Assembly: GCA_963678705.1 (NCBI GenBank)
Contig: OY783221.1
Span: forward strand, 9,176,001 to 9,240,000
DNA from: Panorpa germanica
Taxonomy: Eukaryota > Arthropoda > Insecta > Mecoptera > Panorpidae
DNA: 64,000 nt
Direction: 5' to 3'
Each line of letters opens with the position of its first letter. Position 1 is the first letter of the stretch. Under the pieces are notes generated by a model. It was not told the DNA's origin. It saw only the letters and a program-made list of their open reading frames with translations, and did not search any database. The position numbers were made by a program, and so were the translations under genes. Shown here one piece after another: positions 42,901 to 54,900 of the stretch.

Positions 42901-45900
42901 ATTTTAATTATTTCACATACAATTTTGTCAACTGTCAAAATTTATAATACTAACGATGCATACGCACCAACTAAATTAACTAAACTTAAATTAAAACACA
43001 AATGTGCAAAGGAAAACTTGAAATCTAGATTACAATATTAAATAAAACAGTAAATTAAATATCAAAACAGTGAGTGCGAATGAGGCTTAACTTTAAATCT
43101 ACTAATTTTAAACCTAATTTTAGATAACTATATTTCCGTCAACTTTTCTTATTTTAAAGAATGAAAAAGCCGATAAACGTATATCAGCCTATATTTCAAT
43201 TCAAATTCTAAAAATGGTTTCATTTAGTAAACAAAAATTGATTCTATAGAAATGTTGACGTACATAGTAATTTTTAATGTGTATTTCTCACAGAGCATTA
43301 GAAAGTTTATCAGGGAGTAAGTATTTGCGATATATATCAGAAATTTCTATAGAAATTCTAAAATGCAATACATCTTCATGATGAAATTCCTTACTTTTTA
43401 GCTTTTTTTTTCTTCTAATAATTTTTTCCTGGTCTGTACCTTGCACATCCGCTGTATTGTTCGAAAGCTTCATTTTCCTCTCCATTGTCAGAGTGATGTG
43501 GGGTAACTACAACTAGAAGTAGAGAACTCTGATGACGTTGGTAAAAACTATTTGCTGTACCCTTAGCCGTTGCTCAGTCCCTGTCTCAACTTACACCAGC
43601 ATTAATTATTTTAAATGCATGTTGTATAACGATGTCGGGAACGACGTTAAAAACGACGCTTTGCGAACTCCAAGGGGATGGATGCATTCCCTAGCATACC
43701 AATATAAATTACATCAATCTCTTCTAGTGATTTTATATTTTAGGGAGGATTTCTTCTGCTTGGAAACACGTTATTAATGAAGTTTGTAATGTACTAGTAT
43801 ATCATATTATAAGAGTATGTATGATGATGGGTTAGGTTCGTTGTTGCATATTTTATCAGATTGCAACGAGTTTGTAAACAATTTGATATAGTAAGGCCCT
43901 CCGCACACGACGCGACTGGTTGCAAACCTTAGCCCAAATCTGCCCGAAGCGAATGTCATTACAACTATGTTGTTAGTAAGAGATCGAACTTGTATGCGAG
44001 TGAGATAAAACACGAGAAAAGGCACACGAGTCGGCTGATTGCAAACTAAACGAGAAACGAAGTTTTCAACGAAAACAAGCACGAGCCATGTCTAGCCGTG
44101 TATCGTGACTATAGAATTTTTAACAATAGCAAAACAGGGGATTCTTTTGTGTTATATTTGATTGTATGTATCTATTTAAATATTTTTCAATAGTATTCGT
44201 AAACATCTCTGTTGATGAAACCAACAATCCCCTGCGACTGAAAAATCTTGTCGCTGAATATATGCTCAAAACCTGTTTAAAATCAGTTTAGTTACGTTCG
44301 TACCGTGTGTTTTATTTCACTCGTTAACACGTTCGTTCTTTTACTAACAACACAGTTGTATTGACATTCGGTTCGGGCAGATTCGGGGCTAAGGTTTGTA
44401 ACCAGTCGCGTCGTGTGCTGGGTGCCTTAGATCCGGATCTTGGATTTCTTTTTAGGTAGGGCAATCAGTTAATGACGTTCACACGTTGAAACCTACATAA
44501 ACTACACATATACGTAATTAAAAAATTTGATATTTTAAATTATTATATATCGAATACAAAACGGTGAAGTGCTACTATTTTTTTTTTTTAATTTGTTTAA
44601 GAAATATTTTTCTTTACTTTCCTAAAATTTATCAAAATTCTATCGGGAAATGTTTTGTGTATAATAGAAAATAGTTAGGCAGACAGAGAGTTTTACATGC
44701 TTCAGATGGGAGGTAAACCTGAACCTGAACCTAATTATCTTGGATTTTAAACGGTCAAAAATTCTTAAACTTTGTGATGTATTGTTAGCCTTTAAACAAG
44801 AGAATCTATCAAAAAGTGGTTTCACACTGGAACTTCCTTAAAATCTATTTTATCTAGTCAGTCTAGTTTAGACCCCTTCTCTACACCATAACCCGGGACT
44901 GTGTGTAGTGTAAAATCAAGAATACTGTGAACCATAAGCTTAAAAGACCCCAAATGTCCAATTATTTTTTAGTTAGTCTCAAATCTATGAATTCGCGTAA
45001 CACGAATCCGCATAAATCAAGAACTTACTGCACGGCAAATTATATATACTACTGTTTCGATCAACATATAAACTTTTGATATTTTTTTAAATTCATAAAC
45101 AAGGTTACATACAATCGATTCCTTATTATGTCATGACGTCAGAAATCTACTATTTTAATTGTTAACTAGCTAAATCAAGCCACGCTTCACTGTGGTTCAG
45201 TGTGATATGAAATACATGGAACCGTAAATAAAAAACATATACATACTCAAACACAGACGACGATCAACTAGAAAGAAATATGAATTAGATTCTCAAAAAT
45301 ATACGTATACAAACAAAATTTCAAGTCAATTGACTGACTAGTTTTCGTGCTTTGCGAACACAAATATACGCAGGCGAATTTTTCATATACTTATAGCAAG
45401 TATATCTTCTACATTATTTAATTTTTCTTTTAAAAAAGGTGCCCGGCATATTCAAGTGCAAGTTAACTCTGCAGATAGCATGTTCAGATACATTTCATAA
45501 AATAACAAGATGATTTTATCATTTATTAAAATGGCAACAGAAATTAAATATTATTTGTAGCACAATTTTAAATTAGCGTTCTCTATTCAATTTATATCAT
45601 AAGAAAAATTAATAAAAAAAAAATCACCTTATAATTTCATTTCCATTTCTAAAATTCCATTTACCCCGCTGCGATGTTTTAATTAACCATGATATTACGA
45701 ATATTTTAGCCAAGTTTAATTTTTTTTTTTCATTTTCCTTTTTCTAATTTACATTTATTTGCAGCTACATCAACAACATAAATAATCATCTTCAAATTCT
45801 CCATTTTTTAGGGGAATTATTTCTCTTCCTCTCTTCTATTCAATTATTTCTTTTAATTAGCGAATATGCCAGATTACTCATATATTTTTAATATAATTAA

Positions 45901-48900
45901 TTAAATCCCTCGAACATACAACATAAATCATATTTATCTATTTCCTTTATTATATGAGTAGCTAGAGTATCCTTTTAAAAAGGGAGAATCTTTGTATTGA
46001 TTTCTCCAATGTGGAAATAGTTTTTTAACCTCTGGGGAATCGAGTTTATTCTATCAGTAAATTGGGAAAATAAATCACCTTTCAAAGTTAATCAACATTT
46101 ATATTTCTATTGAGGAAAATAACTAGAAAGAATTGACAAACAAAAGTTATTTCTACTATTTATAAACTATTAAATACCTAATGTATCATACGGCGTGTTA
46201 TTAGGTAGCTTATCCTGTAGTCCTTAAATAACTAGTTCTTAATTTTAATACGCACTTGTCAATTAAAATTAGGAATATTTTTAACAGCGTGGTAGTAAGT
46301 TGAAAAGTGTGAATCTTGCTCTGCAACTCTGCAAGACATTTGCTATATGAGAAGTATAAAATAAACCTTAATTAAGAAACGAGCCTCGCAAAGCTATATC
46401 AACTATAATCAGAATCAAAAGTAATCATCGCAAAATTCTAGCTCACATTTATGAAATTATTTTTAAATCTGACGATAGATGCCAATGTGGCGAATTAGAA
46501 ACTGTAGATCATAATATATTCGTATTTGAATTAACGAAGATCAAAATTTAGCAATGAAATATTAGATGTGATTAAAACCTTTCCAATTAATACAATTTTG
46601 TAAAATGATTATAAATTAATTAGAGGATAATTTACATTTTTAGATAATACTAAAAATTAAAATAGTTTTATAAATAACATGTAAAAGTATTATACATTTT
46701 AAAAATGATAACAATTTCGTAACAAGTTAAGCTTACTGTACAGTCACTTAGAATACAAAAGAATTAAGGTACAATTCACCACAATAATTAAATCAATAAA
46801 ATATACATATCAGAATATATGTAATATAAATTATTCTAAAAATTAAATTAAAAAAAAAGTTAAATTATAATGTTATAATTGTCAATTTCAATTAATTTAA
46901 AAATGCGTCGAGCTAGCAAGCACTACAAGACAATTTTCTAATTGGGAAATGCAGATTTTTAAATAATGTTATTTACCAAAATAAATTTTAAGAAATTTTC
47001 TCAAGAATTTCATTCATATTTGAAAACAACAAAATTGATTTGACATAGGTCAACTGCAAAGCCAGCCGCGACAACCCCTTAACTGAAATTATTTTTCGTA
47101 AGGTGTTATTCTCTTTAATAAAACAACCAACATATAAAAATATTTTATGGGATATTTTTTATAGTAATATAAAAAAAACCAGCCTTTGGCGCACCGTATA
47201 TAGTATTATCGAATATTAGTAGATATTTCGTTTTGAGAAAATAAATGATTACGTTAGAAATATTTCTCGAAAGAAATATTCTCAAATAAATTAAACCCAG
47301 AGTAAATTAATCTCTAGTTCATGAATGCACCTTTCGTTCCATGAAATCAGTGACCCGTGTATATGCATACCTTCATACCTACTTATTCAGCCATTGTAAT
47401 TGTAATTTCCATTTACTAATATACATATTTATATTATCGGTACAGATGCATGAAATGTCCAGAGCACTGTGAACGTTGCGATGGCTCCGGACAATGCGAG
47501 GCTCGAGGAGATCCTCTACTTCGAGCGGTTGTACTCGCATCACAAGCTTCATGTCTGGTTGTAGTTCCGGTTCTTGCCGCTGTCGTGTTCCGGCACAGGA
47601 AATGCAAGGTAAGGAGGTGTTAATTAGCATTTAACATAAATTTACACAATTTATAATTACATTCAAATAATTTGCATGCAAATATTTTATAACTTTTAAA
47701 TTAATTTTTCTCTTATAATAACATACTATTAAATCGCAGATCGTAATATTTCAAGTTCTTTTCTTATTCAGTTTATTAGTGTGACATCTCTGAATACTAT
47801 GTTTAATGACCAAACAATATTCAAGTTGCAACCATTTTGGCGGGATTCGCCAAGTTTATCTGCTTTTCGTAGAATTGAAACAGATAGAGGATAACTGTAT
47901 ACCCAAATCAAATTTCGAAGATGTCTCACTAATGAAATAAACAATTGATATCTATTATATTTAATTTTGAAGTTCTATCTTGCCTATAGAAAAAATATTT
48001 CTAAACTTTTCCTGTTAAAAGTTGATGCGGATTTATTTGCTATATAACTTTGAAATTAGATAGAAAGTTGCAATTTGGTATTTTGGTAATTTAAAAATTG
48101 AAACATGGGCATATGAGCAGTTTTTACTGAAGGTAAAAGTTGTGCAAGAAAGTATACATTTAATACGTAGGCTAACAACGATAGTATATAATTTAAAAAT
48201 CAAATAAAAAACTTCCAAACTTTTAAAAAAGGTCAGAATTTGGGTAGCTGTTATGACATTTTTGGTAGAATAAGTGGCAGTGAAAGCCAGAGGTCTTAGA
48301 AAGCCATTCAAAATATATATTAAAGCAATAACACCGAAAATTGAAAATATTCAAAGAAAATTATATGATGACACAGTGGGTGAGAGCACTGATGTTTCAT
48401 TATCATCATAAACTTAGTAGAGAAGCATCGGAAATAAGGCAACAATAAATAAATTATATAACAGAGTTAAACCTTAATTTTTATAAAAGTGTACTATATA
48501 TTGATAAAGTGAGTTACTAGAACCTCAAATGTTCAATTATTTTTTAATAACTCCTTATATGTTACGAGATATTAACAATTAAAAAAGCCATTTTGTCTCT
48601 TTAATTATTAAAGGGATTCAACGTTGTACCCATTCCAAATGCATGTGACATCACAACCGCTGCCAACCTTACAGATCATAAATGTCTGCTATATGTATTT
48701 ATATATCAAAATATCAAATATTATTTACAGCTATTTCAAGGAACAATAAAATTTCAATATTATGTCTGCCTTTGCAGGGTTAAATAAAATATAAACTTAT
48801 TATTCTTTGACTTGCTTATTTGACTACCAACAGCTACAAAACATTACCACAGCGCTGACCTACTCAACAAATAACTGACGTTAAAATGTATTTCACGTCA

Positions 48901-51900
48901 TATAAATATGGCCGACCATTTCTAGCGCTAAAACTACAATTCAAACTTTTAATTGCTATATCTCCGTCAACATTTAGATATTTAATAAAATAGACACGGC
49001 AATACACATTTAATAATATGAATTTCAATGAATAATTGAAAAATCGGCCACTAAAAAATGAGGGCACAAGCCCATTATTTCAATTTAAAAATGAAAATAC
49101 GAATTATTTTTTTATTAAATTGAAATCCAAAAATATATTAAACAACACGTTGCTTTGCGACGGAACAAACGCAAGTAGAAGTATAATTTTACTCTGCTTC
49201 AACATATATATTTATTTATAATAAAATTTAAATCGTAATGACACTAGGAAATGTAATTTTCAACGTGACTATATTCTTTAAACTCGTATGAAATATTTTA
49301 TGCAGTGAAAATGCAAGTAATTACTGTGGGTATAAAAACATGCTGATACTCGTATAAACGGGAAACTGTTAAATGCTCTCCCTGGGGCAAAACTGTTGCC
49401 ATTATAAGCATGTACGAGGATAAGAATATAGACCACTTGTTAGCCACTTAAGCGAGCAAAATGTAAGCTGCAATGAAAGCTCTTAATAAAACTTTTATGA
49501 ATTCCTGCTTAAAAATAAAGCTCTTTTCAAATAAAAATATAAAAAATATATAGAAATGTTCATGAGCTTAACTAAGAATTGAAAAAAAATGTGGTACTTA
49601 TAGAAAATAAAGATATCAACCTAAATATAATTTTTCTTTTTTGTTTTAGACGATAGCTTCTGGAATGTGGACAATCATGGAGACGATTCTTCTAGGAATA
49701 TTTTTACTGTATTCAGCGGTATGTACATTTACACTTTGATTAAAATTAAGTTTACTGTTGTACTGCTAGTATAAGGTATCATTCCCACTCACTGCTTTAA
49801 ATTGATTTTGTATTTTACATTAAATTTAAGTTGTTTAGCATATAGCAATACGCGTAGTCATTCACAGTACCATTTTTAATTTAATTTATTTTTTAAGTTT
49901 TCTTAGTTTTTTTTTAGAACCTTACAAGGTCCATTGTTTTAAATTAAAAATATTAAATTAAGAAAAACTATATATATATTCCCAGTAAACATTTTGGAGT
50001 AAATTCTACTTAATTTCTATTACATATTATGAGTTTTTTGTCTGGAACGCGTTCGTTTTCTATTCAGTCGTTCATAGGAAAGGCCCTTTTTATGAGCTAC
50101 AGAGATCGCAACGACGGTTCACTGCTGAATTAAAAGCGGAGTCGGTTTATGATTTATGACCGGAGTTATAAACTTGACACTAGCAGGGGTATAAAACTTA
50201 ATGGAATTCTACTTTTTAGAGTCTGCAAAATATAAATATTTAAATGAAGAAATAAATAGATGTAATCTTTAGTACGGATCGTGATTTTTTTAATGAATAT
50301 TATTCATCTTCAACAATAATCGTTATATTAGTTTTTTTCGTACATTGTTTTGGTGATTCAAAAATCCACGATCGGCAGGTCTGCGTTAGGTTTAAAAACT
50401 CTGTCTTACCATCGCTAAATACTATCTTCGTTTATATACATTATATTCGGGGATTGAGGGAAATAGCGTCTGTCTATTACCATTAAAGAAATATTTGTTG
50501 AAAAAGGATAGCATATACTCTAAACATACTGTACTGAACGAAAACTATACAAGTATACAAGTGTAACGGTGAAAAATATATTTTACTTGTCTAAACGCAT
50601 CTCGTTTCTCTCTCACTTTGGAATAAATGAGATGAAAGTGAACTTAAAAAAAATATATCCATGTGAGAAAGAAACAGAAATACTTAATGAATGATGTTGG
50701 AAAAAGAAAGAATATTATTATGAAAAACTTGTAAAGCGTTAGAATAGAATTGTACAAGTGACTCGAACCGCACCAAATAGGGCACTTCACCAAATTGTTT
50801 ACTGGGTTATAACCTATAAAATGTGACAATCTGTCAAAATGCAGTAGGATTTATATTTAAAAGAAGTTTAATGTCAGTTTGTCAAAAATAAAGAATTAAA
50901 AACAATTTCTGTTAATGCTCAAGAACTTCAATTTGTCTAACTGGAAAGTCCGTGCAGAGTAAGCCTTATCGGTAGAATGATATATATTTTTATACAATTA
51001 TAAATGATATTTATTATATCTAATTATCCTGAAAATTTAAAGTTGATTCACCATTTCGGACTCGAGTATTTGGTACATAACGACAAATATGCATGTGACA
51101 AAACATCAAATTAAGTACAGAAAACATTTCTATGACAATTGTCATAAAATAGAAATTTGCAAAGCAATATTGCAAAAATGTTATACAATATAAAAAGTCA
51201 TCACTTTAAGAAAATATTACACAAAAAGAAATTGTTTGTCAAAAATACATAGAATATGATCTTCCTCGCAGGTAATAGTTCGTTTCTTCCCCGCATCCGC
51301 TGAACGCTGTCTGATAGAACCTTGGTGCAGGGAATTGGGATTTGTTATCTGTTACGGAGCCATTATCCTAAAACTTTATCGACACCTCATCGAGTTCCGG
51401 ACTCGTAAAGCCCATAGATGGGTCGTCAGGGATGTGGATCTCTTGAAGTACCTGGCTGCCATGGTAATAAAACACCTTTCTTGAATAACAGCATCGTCGC
51501 AACGTTAGAAGAAGGTTTTCTACATCATTTCATTTTCATGTTTTACAGATTGTTGCAGTGCTTTGTTACTTAGCTGCATTTACAGCATCCAGTTTAGATT
51601 ATTTGGAACATCAGGATCTTGTGGGTACTTGGACCATTCCTTCTGGACTCAAATTTACTGCTTGCAAACCTTTAAGGTAGGATATTTATCAGTGTTAAGT
51701 ATTTTGAATTTAAGTAAAACAACCTCTAATTCTTGAATAGGTTAGGTTAGAAATTAATTTACTATCCTTTATTCCATTAATAACTAACTCAACTAATTTA
51801 ATAACTACTGAAGCTTCTTTAAAATATTTTTTAACACAAGCATTAGCCTCGTCTACATTATTATTCTCAGTAATTTTATTAAATCAAAATAATTTTTTTG

Positions 51901-54900
51901 TTTTTTTCAATTATATTATTAATTTAATAATTAATTCTTCTCTCCTATTAAAAATAGGAGCAGCTCCTTTTCATTTTTGATTTCCTGGAGGTATAGAAGG
52001 ATTGAATTTATTTTAATAACCTGACAAATAATTGCCCCTTTAATATTAATTTCTCATTGTTGAGAAAAAAATATTATTGTTATTATTATTTTAATATCAG
52101 TAATATCAAACTTCTCTTCGAAAATTAATGGCTTATTCTTCAATTAATCAGTTTTATTATTTGAAGGAGAATTCAATTACTAAAATATTTAAATGTAATA
52201 GCAATTTTCGTTTATGCTAAAATTTATGTACCATCTTTGAATGCTCTGTTGCTCAAATGCAATAATTTTGCTTATTTACGTATCAGTTAACCAAGAATAT
52301 GCTTTATCTGTAAATGAATTTGAAGCGCGACGAGATTTGAAGAAGAAAATAAAATAAGAATTAATTAAATATCTCAAATAGTGTTTGTATTATTCCAATT
52401 TAAAATACTGATATTAAAGTTATGTTTGTTTGCAAATTTTATTCCTAAATTAGTACACAAAATAAAATACCCCGATGATAGACAACAAACATAGATTATT
52501 TGCTAACAAAACCTACATAAATTTTGGAGTGTTATTATAGTTTTACTTCTCTCTGACTTTCTCGCTGTTTTATTATTAATATCAAAAAGTTTTTCCAACT
52601 GTTACTATAAAACTTCTCGTTTTACAGATGGGATCTAGTCACGCAAGCCGGCGAAATGTTAATTCTAGCGTTTGGAATTCATCTTAGTTATGCCAGTAGA
52701 AACGCCGCTACACAGTTCCAGGTTATTTTTAGAAAAAAAAAAATACTTTCTGAATTTCGTTTCTTCTAAGGATAAAAATTAAATTTTTCTTTTGTTTTAG
52801 GAACGACAATTTCTTTGTGCAGCAATTTGTGTGGAACTTATTGGTTCTGGAACATTCTATATTATAAGAAATATTTATCATGACTCTGTTCATCCTGATA
52901 GGATATTCTTCATGTACTTCTTCAGATCTCAAGTTACGTGTAGCGTTGTCTTAGGACTGATTTTTGTACCTAAACTATGGTACCAAGTGAAACATGTAAG
53001 TACACGTAAATATTAAAGTTAAAATCAGTGATGGATTTAGATAGAATTAGGCACAAGACACATAGCAAAATGTTTTTCATTTTTTAAACTTGTTACCTAG
53101 TTTTTTTGGTGTCTGATTGGGAGACTGAACCTGGAGGCACAGCAGTCAACATCAGCATCAATGCTCTTGCTCACTGTATCCTCTAGACCTCTCTAAATAA
53201 AATAGCCATATTATGTAGTCTTTCTTCTAACATTTATTTACCTACATAATATTTTACTCTTTTTTACAACAATATGAAATTGTAAATGTGTTAAATAAAT
53301 ATTGTGTTACTTAAGTGTAAACGTACAAAAAGAATTAAGTTAAAAAAATGTGCCCCTATATATCCATATGAAAGAACCACATTAGAATAGTTGGCTAGTG
53401 GAAATACATAGCTATAAAAATCCATTAAAAACATATTATAATTTTGAATACAAACACCACCCCTCATTAAAACTTTTACGTTACATAAATTAGAATAGTT
53501 AAAATACAAAGAATTATGAATTGGTTTAGTCCACCATGGTTTTAGAAGCATTCTTCGTTTCAAACTTGGTGTCATTATTAAAAAAATGGTACATTTTATG
53601 AAGTCAATAATTTTACAAATTTTAAACAAGATACAAGAGACACGATATAAGATGTAAAATATAACAATTAAATATGTAATTAAACATTTTTGATTGTAGG
53701 TTCGTTCTCTTGGTCAAGAGTACTCTTGCAGACTTCCAGTTGATGCATTTAAAAGTGCTGAAGCAGGTGTGGCTCATGGTGAAACAGATATCGCAGAGGT
53801 TAATCTTGCTGATATGAACCCAGAGGATATAAGAGCTGAATTAAAAAGGTAAATTATATTATATTTATGAAAATATATAATTAAACGATTCAATTATAAT
53901 TTTGATTTGGTTATCATTAACTTCAGTTAGTCATCTTTGAGTTAGAAATATAACTCTTTGTGAGCCTCAGCAGCTTCTTTGTCTTTACGAAATTAAGCAC
54001 AAGTTGCTTTTAAAGTAATATTAAAATGATATCTTCTATATATTAAAAGGAATAAATTAAAACATTGGTAGAAATACTTCAAATAAAACAAACCACCATC
54101 TATTTGTTTCAGACTTTACACTCAACTTGAGGTTCTTAAAAATAAAACTATCAGAGCTGACAATCCCCACATCAGTAAGCGAAGGGGAGGTCGCAAAATA
54201 GCTCACCGTAGGTTCTCCTTACAAGTGAGTATGAAGGTATCAATAAAACTTTAAGCTCACTTTTTTCTATATGTTTGTGCTATATGTATTTGTTAATTAT
54301 GCTATAGTTCAGTTTTTGTTTTTGATGTTTGCTAAAAATTTATGCTACCCCATTTTAAACCAACCCCCCTATCCAAAATTACATGTTTCATTTTTTTAAC
54401 GATAGATGGTACTGTGACGATTTTATCAACCAACAATGAAAATTATTGAAAATCCAAAAAATGGAAAATGATTCAATAAAGGTATTAGTTATATTTATGA
54501 TTTACGTATTTAAAATTTAGAGACGTATTTAACATTGCTTTTACAATATTTATTGGTACAACTAGTAAAGCTCAGCTTTTATGATAAAGCTTCATTGGAA
54601 TTTAAAGTTCGCTTTTACTTATCATTTTATATTTTTGGAGCAGTGATAAAAGCCCTGCAAATAGCCTAAAAAGTAAGTTTAGAACTAATATATGTTGAAG
54701 CTTAATATTGCAAATCACTGCCATTTAGCAAAAACATTTACCTGATGTCGTAGCACATGCGTTGACAACAAAGCAATCAACTTATGATAATACAAAATCT
54801 AATCCCTCTTCTGAATCTGTAGAAGTATTTCAATAGAAGAAAACTGTTAGAGCTATGATAAATATGGCACAGTAACGAAAATGTCTTGGCCCCACTTTCA

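Noticed and set aside
51735-51752. Telomeric TTAGG tract or telomere-mediated insertion
   Set aside because: Only about two and a half units, explainable as a five-base tandem duplication inside the ND2 copy.
53117-53182. A functional tRNA gene
   Set aside because: A- and B-box-like stretches are present, but the acceptor stem and anticodon arm do not pair, and related fragments occur elsewhere. A SINE head explains it better.
53291-53629. 112-codon minus-strand open frame
   Set aside because: Aromatic-rich AT-biased translation without a domain, inside receptor intron 11. Nothing supports a gene.
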